Shown here in pieces: positions 22,802 to 31,365 of a DNA stretch of 38,184 nt. Every line of letters begins with the position of its first letter. The first letter of the stretch is position 1. Under the pieces are notes generated by a model, which did not search any database, was not told the DNA's origin, and worked only from the letters and a program-made list of their open reading frames with translations. The stretch covers positions 1 to 38,184 of the forward strand of contig JAAESJ010000371.1 of NCBI GenBank assembly GCA_024229495.1, in the 5' to 3' direction. A program made the translations under genes and the position numbers. Source of the stretch: Verrucomicrobiaceae bacterium (GTDB taxonomy: Bacteria; Verrucomicrobiota; Verrucomicrobiia; Verrucomicrobiales; DEV007).

Positions 22802-24261
22802 AGGGCTCGCAATACATTTTCTTTCTCTTGGTGTCTTTCTCACTGACACTTCCACTTGGAGGGGTAACTCCCAATATCCTCTTTATTGTTTCCGAGGATA
22901 ATGGTCCCGAGATCGGATGCTACGGGACGCCGATTGATACGCCGCACCTCGACGAGCTTGCCAGGCAGGGAACCCTGTTTGGCAATGCCTACGTTCCGCA
23001 GGCGGGATGTTCGCAATCCCGGGCGGCATTCCTGACCGGTCTCTACCCTCACCAGAACGGCCAGATCGGGTTGGCGACCTGGAATTACTCGATGTATTCA
23101 GGGAAAATTCCCAACATGGTCAGTGTATTGAAGAAGGCAGGTTACCGGACAGGTATTATCGGTAAGTTGCACGTGAAGCCAAAGGATGCTTTCCCGTTTG
23201 ATTTCAAGGCCATCACTTCTTCCAACTTCGCTCGCAAGAAAATGCATTCTTATGCGGCTGAGGCGAAGCGTTTTCTGGCCGATGGTAACAAGCCGTTTTA
23301 CCTGCAGGTGAATTATCCGGATGCCCATCGCCCCTTCATCAAGACAGTCGACAATCTGCCGCACAAGCCACTGACGGGCAAAGATGTCGATGCTCTTCCT
23401 TGCATGGGGATCAATCACCCCGAGCTAAGGCAGCAGACCGCCGACTATTATAACTGCATGATGCGCCTTGATGCGTATATCGGGGAGTTACTCAAGGTCC
23501 TTGAAAGCTCCGGCAGGGCAGAGAGCACCGTGGTGGTCTATATCGGCGATCACGGGGCAGATCTCTTGCGGGGTAAGCGAACCTGTTATGAAGGGGGGGT
23601 GAAGATTCCCATGATCATCCGATGGCCAGGGGCAAAGGGGGGGCAGAAGAGAATGGAGTTGGTTAGCAGCCTTGATCTTTTCCCCACCTTCTGCGAGATC
23701 GCCAAGACCAGCCTTCCTGATAGATTCAATGGAGGTTACCGGTACCCCGGAAGGTCCCTAAATAAACTCATCCATGGAGCAAGTCCAAAGTGGAGAACAT
23801 ATCTCTTCACCGAGTATCACTTGCACTCCAATCACAATCCCTGGCCTCAACGCGCGGTGCGTGGTCAGCGATACAAGCTGATCTTCAACCCTCTTGCCGG
23901 CGAGGTGAATCCCGGTTACGCCTTCACCATGGGCAAGAAGTTTTTTGATGCGCCCGAGGAGCAATTGCTTGCCGAGGCTCCTGAACAGGTCCGGCAGGCA
24001 TACGGGCTGATGAGGAGTCCCCCCCGGCATGAGCTGTATGACCTGCAGGAGGATCCCCATGAGTTTAACAACCTTGCGGATGACCCGGTCCACGCGAAGA
24101 CGTTGCAACGCCTGCAGTCTGTCCTTACCCGCTGGCAGAAAGATTCGGGTGATGCCCTGGTGTTCCCGCAACTTTCCCGTAAGCTCTTCGAGTTGATCCG
24201 TGAGGCGGGAACCAAAGAGAGAAAAGTGCTGGACTATCAATTCATGAAACGAAAGCCATGA
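22798..24261 (+). CDS. Secreted sulfatase 2 of operon, heparan N-sulfatase (SGSH)-like
   Basis: The 487-residue sulfatase has a signal peptide (SQYIFFLLVSFSLTLPLGG). The first metal-site motif reads ILFIVSEDNGPEIGCYG, with Glu-Asp (E33-D34) instead of the common Asp-Asp. The activation motif is C71-S-Q-S-R75 (AAFLTGLYPHQNGQIG), with Gln in place of Pro/Ala. GYRTGIIGKLHVKP, NYPDAHRPF, VVYIGDHGADLLRGKRTCYEGGVKIPMIIRWPG and the FNNLA-type end complete the fold. This set (SEDNGPE, CSQSRAAF, HQNGQIG) is typical of N-sulfoglucosamine-sulfohydrolase-like proteins of environmental bacteria, so it may act on N- or O-sulfated amino sugars. Translation is coupled through ATGA overlaps at both ends (22798-22801 and 24258-24261). 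Confidence 0.92.
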   Translation: MKGSQYIFFLLVSFSLTLPLGGVTPNILFIVSEDNGPEIGCYGTPIDTPHLDELARQGTLFGNAYVPQAGCSQSRAAFLTGLYPHQNGQIGLATWNYSMYSGKIPNMVSVLKKAGYRTGIIGKLHVKPKDAFPFDFKAITSSNFARKKMHSYAAEAKRFLADGNKPFYLQVNYPDAHRPFIKTVDNLPHKPLTGKDVDALPCMGINHPELRQQTADYYNCMMRLDAYIGELLKVLESSGRAESTVVVYIGDHGADLLRGKRTCYEGGVKIPMIIRWPGAKGGQKRMELVSSLDLFPTFCEIAKTSLPDRFNGGYRYPGRSLNKLIHGASPKWRTYLFTEYHLHSNHNPWPQRAVRGQRYKLIFNPLAGEVNPGYAFTMGKKFFDAPEEQLLAEAPEQVRQAYGLMRSPPRHELYDLQEDPHEFNNLADDPVHAKTLQRLQSVLTRWQKDSGDALVFPQLSRKLFELIREAGTKERKVLDYQFMKRKP

Positions 24262-25649
24262 CACGTTACGGCCTGGCTTTCCTCCTCCTGGTATCGATTG
24301 TGCGTGCGGATGCCCCCCCGAATGTACTGTTCATTGCCGTCGATGACATGAATGACGGCATTACCCTCTTTGGTGAGGATCGACCCTACAAGACGCCCCA
24401 CATTCGGGCACTGTCCCGTCGCGGGACCTCCTTCAGCAGGGCCTATTGTGCTTCTGCTGCCTGCAATCCTTCCCGTGCTGCCATTCTCAGCGGCAAGCGT
24501 CCCCACAATACCGGGATCTACGGAAATAACACTGACTGGCGCGCTGCCACAAAGGGTGTGCTGACTTTGCCGGAATACTTCGGAAGGCACGGGTATCACA
24601 CGGCTGGATTTGGCAAGATTTATCACCACAAGGGGAACGGGGCGTTCAATGACCCCGCTTCATGGGATCATTTCCGCAAGATGGATGCTCAATACATGCC
24701 GGAAAAGAAACTCAACGGTGCGCCGGGATATGGTTCACGTAATACGGATTGGGGAGCATGGCCAAAGGACAGTGAGGAAATAAGGACCATGGACTACAAG
24801 TCGGTCAGCTACGCTATTGAGGTGTTGAAGCAGAAGCACGACGAGCCGTTTTTTCTGGCCTGCGGAATTTTCAAGCCGCACTCGCCTTTTTTTGCTCCGA
24901 TGAAATATCACGGGATCTACGATAAGAAGCTGCCCATGCCGCAACGAAAGGCTGATGACTGGAACGACCTTCCCACCGGTGCCGCCAAGCTCATGGGGGC
25001 AAAGAAATGGTTCTGGAAGGGGATGATGCAAGTGGAGCGGGCAAAGAGCGGGTCTTATCGTGATTTCATTCGTGCCTATGCCGCTTGCTGCAGCTTTGCC
25101 GACATGTCGGTTGGCCGATTGGTCAGTGCCCTTGATGAAAGCGGGCACGCGGACAACACCATCATTGTTCTGTGGTCGGATCACGGGTTTCACCTTGGCG
25201 AGAAAGACCACATCGAGAAGTTCGCCCTCTGGGAAAAGAGCAACCACGTTCCCTTCATCATCGTTGATCCCCGTGACCCTGAAAGTGCGGGGAAGACCTG
25301 CTCGCATCCCGTCGACCTGACGGCGGTTTACCCGACGTTGCTTGAACTGTGCGGGTTGCCTGCCAATGCCGCCAATGACGGCATCAGTGTCGCGACCCAG
25401 CTCAAGGAGCCTGGCCGGGCTATCAGCAGGCCGGCACTGATGACCTACGGCTTCAACAATCATGCGGTTCGCACCGCCCGTTGGCGCTATATCAGGTATG
25501 CCGATGGCACTGAGGAGCTATACGATCACGAAAAGGACCCCAATGAGTGGAACAACCTTGCCTCTGATCCTGCTTATGCCCAGATTATAAAGGATCATGC
25601 AGAGTGGCTTCCGGGCAATAATGCAAAGGCTTATGGTAACCTCAGGTAG
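24258..25649 (+). CDS. Secreted sulfatase 3 of operon, iduronate-2-sulfatase-like
   Basis: This 463-residue sulfatase has a short signal peptide (TRYGLAFLLLVSIVRA). Metal residues are D29-D30 in VLFIAVDDMNDG and the activation motif is C69-N-P-S-R73 (AAILSGKRPHNTGIYG). GFGKIYHHKGNG, ACGIFKPHSPFFAPMKY, LWSDHGFHLGEKDHIEKFALWEKSNHVPFI and ELYDHEKDPNEWNNLA show that it belongs to the same subgroup as sulfatase 1 of this operon. The two probably arose by duplication and are now separated by sulfatase 2. The start overlaps the stop of sulfatase 2 by four bases (ATGA). The gap to sulfatase 4 is 22 bases. Substrate is not predictable from the sequence. Confidence 0.93.
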   Translation: MTRYGLAFLLLVSIVRADAPPNVLFIAVDDMNDGITLFGEDRPYKTPHIRALSRRGTSFSRAYCASAACNPSRAAILSGKRPHNTGIYGNNTDWRAATKGVLTLPEYFGRHGYHTAGFGKIYHHKGNGAFNDPASWDHFRKMDAQYMPEKKLNGAPGYGSRNTDWGAWPKDSEEIRTMDYKSVSYAIEVLKQKHDEPFFLACGIFKPHSPFFAPMKYHGIYDKKLPMPQRKADDWNDLPTGAAKLMGAKKWFWKGMMQVERAKSGSYRDFIRAYAACCSFADMSVGRLVSALDESGHADNTIIVLWSDHGFHLGEKDHIEKFALWEKSNHVPFIIVDPRDPESAGKTCSHPVDLTAVYPTLLELCGLPANAANDGISVATQLKEPGRAISRPALMTYGFNNHAVRTARWRYIRYADGTEELYDHEKDPNEWNNLASDPAYAQIIKDHAEWLPGNNAKAYGNLR

Positions 25650-25671
25650 AATGGAAAAGCAATAGCAGGCA

Positions 25672-27102
25672 ATGAAGAGAGTCCTTGTCCTTTTCCTGAG
25701 CTTTGTTCTCCTGTCCTTCGCGAAGGCTGCAGAAAAGCCAAGGCTTAACATCGTATTTATCCTCATTGATGACATGGGGTGGACCGACCTTGGTTGTTAT
25801 GGCAGTGATTACTACGAGACGCCCAATGTGGACCGGTTGGCGCGGCAGGGGATGAAGTTTACCGATGCCTACGCCGCGGGCTGTGTGTGCTCGCCGACGC
25901 GGGTCAGTATATTGACCGGGAAGTATCCCGCCCGGCTGCATATCACGCATGCTATTCCCATCCAGGGGGCGGAGCGGATCAAGCAGCCTCTGCCGCTGAT
26001 AGAGGCCATCTACAGGAAGAACCTTCCGCTTGAGGAGGTGACTATTGCCGAGGCACTGAAGGATGGCGGGTATGTTTCCGCTACCATGGGCAAGTGGCAT
26101 GTCTGCTGGGAGAAGGAATTCTATCCGCAGGCGCAGGGTTTTGATATCAATGTTGGAGGCAATAACATGGGCAATCCGGGAAACTATTTTTTTCCCTACA
26201 ATGGGGCATGGCGCATGACCAAGAAACATCCCCTGACGCGTTGGAATACCCTCCCGGACGGGCAGAAGGGGGAGTATCTCACTGACCGGCTAACCGATGA
26301 GGCGCTTGCCTTCATGGACAGGCACAAGGAGCGCCCCTTCTTTCTCTACCTTTCCCATTACGCGGTGCACACCCCGCTGCAGGCGCACAAGAAGAAGACT
26401 GAAAAATACAGGAAGAAAGCGGCCGGCAAGCACCACAATAATCCTGTTTATGCCGCGATGGTCGAGAGCGTGGATGAGTCCGTGGGAAGGATAATGCTTA
26501 AGCTCGATAAGCTCGGCATAGCGGACAAGACGGTGGTGATCTTTACTTCCGACAATGGAGGTCACGGGCGCATTACCTCGCATCATCCTCTGCGCGGCAA
26601 CAAGGGCAATTTCTATGAGGGGGGGATCCGGGTGCCCTTGATTGTGCGTTGGCCGGGAGTGGTAAAACCGGGCAGTCAGTGCAAAGTCCCGGTGATCAGC
26701 ACGGATTTTTTCCCCACCATCCTGGAGATTGCCGACTTGCAACCGCGTCCTGAATGCCATGTGGACGGCGTGAATATTGTTTCCCTGTTAAAAGGGGAGG
26801 ATCGCCTTAAGCGGGATGCGTTGTATTGGCATTATCCCAACTACATCGGGGCAGGACACCCCGGGGGAGCGAGGCCCTGCAGTGTGGTGCGCAAGGGGAA
26901 GTGGAAGTTGATTGAGTCCCTTGAGGATAACCGACTGGAGTTATTCAACCTCAGGGAGGATCTGGGAGAGAAAAATGATCTGGCGGCCATAATGCCCGAG
27001 AAGGCCGGGTGGCTGAAAAAGCACCTTGATGACTGGCGCAAGGTAGCCGGTGTACAAATGCCGAGAATCAACCCTGATTTTAAACCAAGCAAGAATGAGT
27101 GA
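25672..27102 (+). CDS. Secreted sulfatase 4 of operon, arylsulfatase A-like
   Basis: This 476-residue sulfatase has a signal peptide (KRVLVLFLSFVLLSFAKAA). Metal residues are D33-D34 in IVFILIDDMGWTDLGCYGSD. The activation motif is C73-S-P-T-R77 (VSILTGKYPARLHITHAI), a Thr-containing version common among arylsulfatase A-like enzymes of marine bacteria. ATMGKWHV, YLSHYAVHTPLQAH, IFTSDNGGHGR and FYEGGIRVPLIVRWPG complete the active site, and ALYWHYPNY..GARPCSVVRKGKWKLIE is the usual substrate-site region. The 3' end overlaps the start of the GIDE/PDZ/LemA gene by eight bases, so that membrane protein is probably expressed with the sulfatases. Of the four it is the most distant from sulfatases 1 and 3. 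Confidence 0.93.
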   Translation: MKRVLVLFLSFVLLSFAKAAEKPRLNIVFILIDDMGWTDLGCYGSDYYETPNVDRLARQGMKFTDAYAAGCVCSPTRVSILTGKYPARLHITHAIPIQGAERIKQPLPLIEAIYRKNLPLEEVTIAEALKDGGYVSATMGKWHVCWEKEFYPQAQGFDINVGGNNMGNPGNYFFPYNGAWRMTKKHPLTRWNTLPDGQKGEYLTDRLTDEALAFMDRHKERPFFLYLSHYAVHTPLQAHKKKTEKYRKKAAGKHHNNPVYAAMVESVDESVGRIMLKLDKLGIADKTVVIFTSDNGGHGRITSHHPLRGNKGNFYEGGIRVPLIVRWPGVVKPGSQCKVPVISTDFFPTILEIADLQPRPECHVDGVNIVSLLKGEDRLKRDALYWHYPNYIGAGHPGGARPCSVVRKGKWKLIESLEDNRLELFNLREDLGEKNDLAAIMPEKAGWLKKHLDDWRKVAGVQMPRINPDFKPSKNE

Positions 27103-29875
27103 GACAACGCCAGATGATCCCGGTGGGTCGGATGCCCCGGAGAACAAGCCGGAAAAGGTCGCTGTAGACAAACATAAATCGACGAAGGGCAGGAAGGGTT
27201 GTTTTTCGGCTTTTTGGCAGGTCCTAAAGATCTTGTTGATCCCGGTGTTACTCATTGGTGGTTACAATTTGCAGCAATCCGGGTTTGAGAAGATACGAGA
27301 GATGCGGCAACTGGAGCGCATTCCACATGTGGATGCTGCGGCGCTGATTGAAGGTGAGGTGACGGTGACCGGGCATGCCCTTGCCGGGGGGAAGATGGTT
27401 TCCGGCAAATATACCGAGGAGCGCAGTTATTACCTCTACTGGACAAAGGAGGAATATGTTGAGGATGATGACGGGGGAAGTTGGAAACTCCGTGAATCAG
27501 GAACAAGGTATGTGCCAAACTTCCTGATGAAGGACAGGACCGGGGAAATGATCGTTTCTCTGGAGTCACTCGAGCGTAGAGGTCGCCCCAGCATGAAAAG
27601 GGATTATCGCAAAAGGCGGGGGGATTACCGTTTCTCAGAATACCGTATCGACCCGGGTGACCGGTTGTTTGCCTTTGCCAAGGCGGAACCATGGACAGGA
27701 AAGCTGGATGAACCTTTCCTTGGCCTCAAGTTGGTGAATCGAAACCGACGGGTAAGGACGTCTTCAATCAATGATACCAATAAGTTCCAGTTCGTCTATG
27801 TCAGTGTCGTTAAGGAGGTGGTCGCGGGTTCGCCGGCGGAACAAGCCGGCCTGAGACAAGGGGATATTATCCGGCAACTGGATCGCCTGGACGGCAGGAG
27901 GCTTCATGGTGATGATGCCTCATGGCTGGACTCTTATCTTTCCAAGAAGAAGGTGGGCGACAAAGTGGAAATTCGCATTGCCCGGGGGAAGGCGGCCGAG
28001 GAGCAGACAATTTCCGTGGAGCTTGGAACAAGGAGGCAGCTTTCAGTGGAGCAACCCATGCCCGACTATTATCTCAACTTTAGTGGAAAGGGATCATTCA
28101 CTCCCATTCTTTCCGAGACGGCGACCGCTACCTCGGTGCGCAGTGACCAGGGGACCGATGGAGTGATGTGGAGCGTGATTAGTCTGGCCTGTTTTGCCTT
28201 CGGCATCATGCTGCTGTGTTTTAAACTACGCATTCACCGCCTGCTGGTTTTCCTTTCCCTGCTCAGCGGACTGAACGTGTTTGTCCTGGTGACGATGGGC
28301 CTAAAAATGATGGCCACTGACCTGAAAGACGGCAAGGAGCGGCTTGCCCGCCATTCCCTCAGTGCCAGCGCCGCCATCGAGAAGGAACTGGGATTGGATT
28401 TTGGAGCCTTTCATTGGGAGTCATCCCTGGCGCAGCTTGAGTCACAGGAGGATGCTCAAACCCGGCGGCGAATTATCGGAATACGGCAGGATTACGTGGC
28501 GGCCGTTGAGCGAAGCAATGCCATTTTAGGCAGGTTCCCGGAGCGACATCTCGCAGGTTACTGGGATGTGCGCCCCCAGCCATCCATCCGTGAGCCGGGT
28601 GATTTCTTGCAGGCTGATTTTGAGATTGCGCCGAGCCCGATTCCAAAGTGGATTACCTGGGTGGGGGGTATTCTGGCGCTGGCTGGTGGAGTCTATGGCA
28701 GTATCTTCGGGTTCAGGAGGGTAAAGACAAAGCGCTACATTGAAAACGTGCCGACCTCATTGTCGACTGGGCTTGCCTACGGCCCTGCCGAGATCAAGGG
28801 AACGGCTGTTCTTTATGAAGGTAATGATTATTTCATTGAGGGACCGTTGAGCAATGCCAAGTGTTGTCATGTCTACTACAAGGTGACCGAGACCCGGGGG
28901 TCCGGGGATGACCGAACGACGGTGACTATTGAGGAATGGACTGAGCAGGTTCCCTTTGAATGCCACGACGCTGAAGGGGCGGTTCGTGTGGTGCCAAATG
29001 GTGCTGAAGTGCAGGCCAGGCTGGCTGTGCACAGGAGTGCCGGACGGAGAAACTATTATGAATACCACATTGCCGAGGGTGAGGAACTCTACATCCTGGG
29101 TTCGGCGGTCATTGAGCCGGTCGTGGGAGAGACCCTGCAGTTGGCTGACGGGGATAATGACGGGTTCCCTTTCCTGATTTCCGATCAGAATGAACATGAA
29201 ACCATGTTGAAGGTCAGCCGCGGTGGATTGCTCAGGATCAGCTTTGGATTTATCGGCATCGTCATGATGGTGATGTTGCTCTTTGCCGGAACCGGCTCCT
29301 ATTCTCCAAGTGACTTCCTGGTGGCTGCCCTCACGGCCCCGGCTTTCCTGGTGTTCAGTACCTTTGTACTGATGTTCAATGACCTGGTATTCTTGCGCAA
29401 CCGGATCAAGCGGGCTCATGCAAACATTGAGGTTTCCCTGAAGAAGCGGATCGACCTGATTCCCAACATGGAGTCCGTGGCCAAGGAATACCTGGCGCAT
29501 GAGCGCGAGGTGCACGAGAATATTGCCACTTTGCGCTCCATTCTAGGCGGCAAGAAAAAATATACTGCTGAGGAGATTGATTCCGCGATCCGTGTCGAGA
29601 GCGCGGTGACCAACCGGATGCTGGCACTGGCTGAGGATTACCCGGAACTCAAGGGCAATGAGGTCATGGGTAAACTGATGGAGAGCCTGATTCAGGTGGA
29701 GAATGAGGTGGCCCTGATGCGCAACGGCTACAATGACAGTGTTGAGCTTTACCGGACCGGCTCTCAGCGTTTCCCGGAGGTCATTCTTGCCAAGGCCTTC
29801 GGTTTCAGGAACGCGGATTTCCTGCGTGCCCAGCTTGAGGTGCGCAAGGCGTTTGAGCTTGGCCTGAAGTCCTGA
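27095..29875 (+). CDS. Membrane fusion protein: GIDE-like / PDZ / GIDE-like / LemA
   Basis: The 926-residue protein has six predicted membrane helices at about 43-58, 359-376, 382-402, 518-540, 714-733 and 742-763. Basic residues flank the cytoplasmic side (KHKSTKGRKG before helix 1, KLRIHR, RRVKTKRY, LRNRIKRAH), giving a cytoplasmic N-terminus. Between helices 1 and 2, outside, are a segment (about 83-198) resembling the GIDE fold and a PDZ domain (about 232-312; VVAGSPAEQAGLRQGDIIRQLD). Residues about 557-675, inside, form a clearer GIDE-like domain (AEIKGTAV, CHVYYKVTE, PFECHDAEGAVRV, GEELYILGSAV). The C-terminus from about 763 is LemA (RIKRAHANIEVSLKKRIDLIPNM). LemA and GIDE proteins often occur as neighbours in bacteria; here they are one chain. 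Upstream extension to 27050 is rejected because it lies inside the sulfatase. Function is unknown. Confidence 0.85.
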   Translation: MSETTPDDPGGSDAPENKPEKVAVDKHKSTKGRKGCFSAFWQVLKILLIPVLLIGGYNLQQSGFEKIREMRQLERIPHVDAAALIEGEVTVTGHALAGGKMVSGKYTEERSYYLYWTKEEYVEDDDGGSWKLRESGTRYVPNFLMKDRTGEMIVSLESLERRGRPSMKRDYRKRRGDYRFSEYRIDPGDRLFAFAKAEPWTGKLDEPFLGLKLVNRNRRVRTSSINDTNKFQFVYVSVVKEVVAGSPAEQAGLRQGDIIRQLDRLDGRRLHGDDASWLDSYLSKKKVGDKVEIRIARGKAAEEQTISVELGTRRQLSVEQPMPDYYLNFSGKGSFTPILSETATATSVRSDQGTDGVMWSVISLACFAFGIMLLCFKLRIHRLLVFLSLLSGLNVFVLVTMGLKMMATDLKDGKERLARHSLSASAAIEKELGLDFGAFHWESSLAQLESQEDAQTRRRIIGIRQDYVAAVERSNAILGRFPERHLAGYWDVRPQPSIREPGDFLQADFEIAPSPIPKWITWVGGILALAGGVYGSIFGFRRVKTKRYIENVPTSLSTGLAYGPAEIKGTAVLYEGNDYFIEGPLSNAKCCHVYYKVTETRGSGDDRTTVTIEEWTEQVPFECHDAEGAVRVVPNGAEVQARLAVHRSAGRRNYYEYHIAEGEELYILGSAVIEPVVGETLQLADGDNDGFPFLISDQNEHETMLKVSRGGLLRISFGFIGIVMMVMLLFAGTGSYSPSDFLVAALTAPAFLVFSTFVLMFNDLVFLRNRIKRAHANIEVSLKKRIDLIPNMESVAKEYLAHEREVHENIATLRSILGGKKKYTAEEIDSAIRVESAVTNRMLALAEDYPELKGNEVMGKLMESLIQVENEVALMRNGYNDSVELYRTGSQRFPEVILAKAFGFRNADFLRAQLEVRKAFELGLKS

Positions 29876-29960
29876 GGGATTACCAGGTAAAGAGAAAGAC
29901 ATCGGATAATAACTTTTAGCGGCTCGACAACTCCCTGTGATTCTTGCAGGATTAATCATT

Positions 29961-31241
29961 ATGAAATCAGTTTCACGACGTAACTTCGTCCGCAATTCGG
30001 CAGCGGCAGCAATTGCAGCCCCTAGCATTATTCCCTCCCATGTGCTTGGCAAAGACGCCCCGAGTAACAAGATCACGGTTGGTTTTATCGGTACTGGGGG
30101 ACATGGGACAGGGTGGAACCTGCCGGCTTACTTGAGCAATGACGATGCGCGGATTCTGGTAACATGTGATGCTGACGAGGGCAGGGCCAATCATGCCAAG
30201 AGAATCGTTGACCAGAATTACGGCAACAAGGACTGCGGCACGACGCGTGACTTCCGGGAGGTGCTGGAACGTAAGGACATTGATGCCGTGATGATATCAA
30301 CCCCGGATCACTGGCATACGCTGATTAGTGTTATGGCCATGCGTGCGGGCAAGGATGTCCAGTGCGAGAAGCCCACGCTGACCATTGATGAGGGCAAGCT
30401 TCTCACCGATACGGTGAGGAAACACAAGAAGGTATTTCAGACGAGCACGGAGGATCGCGCAGTTCCTGTTTATCACCGCATGGCGGAACTGGTGCGCAAC
30501 GGTCGTATCGGCAAACTTGAGCGCATCGAGGTGATCCTGCCGAAGCAGCCTAATGGTCCCGGCGATCCTACCCCTCAACCGGTCCCGAAGGGGTTTGATT
30601 ATGACATGTGGCTTGGGCCTGCACCACAGGCTCCCTACACCAAGGACCGGGTGCTTTTCCACTTCCGTTGGATTTCCGATTACTCGGGAGGCATTATCTG
30701 TGACTGGGGGACCCACCTCTTTGACACGGCGCAATGGGGGAATGATACCGAGAGGAGTGGACCGGTTGAGATTGAGGGAACGGGAAACCGCTGGGAAGGA
30801 GGGCTCTATGATACCGTTAAGGATTATGACGTGACCTACCGATATGCCAATGGGGTCACCATGACCTGCAAGCCCGGCAACCCGAGCATCAAGTTCATCG
30901 GCAGCAAGGGCTGGGTGGGGAACACCGGTTGGCGGGCGCCCCTGCAGGCAAGTTCCAAGGAAATCCTCGAGTCCAAGATAGGTCCAGGGGAAACACGTCT
31001 CTTCACCAACCCCAAGGGGGAGCACCGCAATTTCCTCGACTGCGTGAAGTCACGCAAGGATCCTTACTTCCCGGTTGATATCGGGCATCGGGTCTCGACA
31101 GTCTGCCACCTCGCCAATATTGCCATTGATCGGGGAGTTAAATTAAAGTGGGACCCGGAGAAGGAGGTGTTCCTAGGAGATGATAAGGCCAATGAAATGT
31201 GCAGGATTCGCCCTGGTCGAGGCGAGTGGAAACTCGTGTAG
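29961..31241 (+). CDS. Tat-exported Gfo/Idh/MocA-family oxidoreductase
   Basis: The 426-residue protein starts at the ATG at 29961, with CAGGA upstream; the GTG at 29937 would only extend the N-terminus. The twin-arginine signal is VSRRNFVRN (R6-R7) followed by a hydrophobic Ala-rich stretch. The nucleotide-binding motif is ITVGFIGTGGHGTGW (38-52), then ISTPDHWHT and the canonical catalytic CEKPTL (E136-K137-P138), unlike the Gln variant of the paralogue at 13509. RWISDYSGGIICDWGTHLFDTAQW and HRNFLDCVKSRKDPYFPVDIGHR define the substrate domain. It probably acts on a sugar or cyclitol with NAD(P) bound before export. It lies 85 bases after the LemA fusion and leads a probable cluster with a heme lipoprotein and a Tat cupin. 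Confidence 0.92.
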   Translation: MKSVSRRNFVRNSAAAAIAAPSIIPSHVLGKDAPSNKITVGFIGTGGHGTGWNLPAYLSNDDARILVTCDADEGRANHAKRIVDQNYGNKDCGTTRDFREVLERKDIDAVMISTPDHWHTLISVMAMRAGKDVQCEKPTLTIDEGKLLTDTVRKHKKVFQTSTEDRAVPVYHRMAELVRNGRIGKLERIEVILPKQPNGPGDPTPQPVPKGFDYDMWLGPAPQAPYTKDRVLFHFRWISDYSGGIICDWGTHLFDTAQWGNDTERSGPVEIEGTGNRWEGGLYDTVKDYDVTYRYANGVTMTCKPGNPSIKFIGSKGWVGNTGWRAPLQASSKEILESKIGPGETRLFTNPKGEHRNFLDCVKSRKDPYFPVDIGHRVSTVCHLANIAIDRGVKLKWDPEKEVFLGDDKANEMCRIRPGRGEWKLV

Positions 31242-31311
31242 TTGTTAAAGATGTATTTCGTTGGCCGGCCTGTTGATGGCGTGGGAATAATATTCCGGCA
31301 ATATACTGGAT

Positions 31312-31317
31312 TATAAT
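31312..31317 (+). promoter_or_regulatory. Perfect TATAAT -10-like element before the cytochrome gene
   Basis: TATAAT at 31312-31317 lies 48 bases ahead of the ATG at 31366. No convincing -35 hexamer is found at 16-18 bases upstream, and no extended -10 TGn is present, so it is only a candidate that would give the heme lipoprotein its own transcript. Confidence 0.3.
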
Positions 31318-31365
31318 ATCGGGAGTTCCTTGAATTCCGGAAGGGAAGTGAGAACCAGGGAATCA

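Noticed and set aside
24735-25463. 242-codon minus-strand open frame
   Set aside because: Antisense to sulfatase 3 of the operon, which is unmistakable.
27050-27094. Starting the LemA fusion at 27050
   Set aside because: That would add 15 residues wholly inside the sulfatase coding end; ATG at 27095 begins a typical acidic/basic cytoplasmic lead.
28757-29515. 252-codon minus-strand open frame
   Set aside because: Antisense to the GIDE/LemA region; His/Gln-rich translation without domain features.
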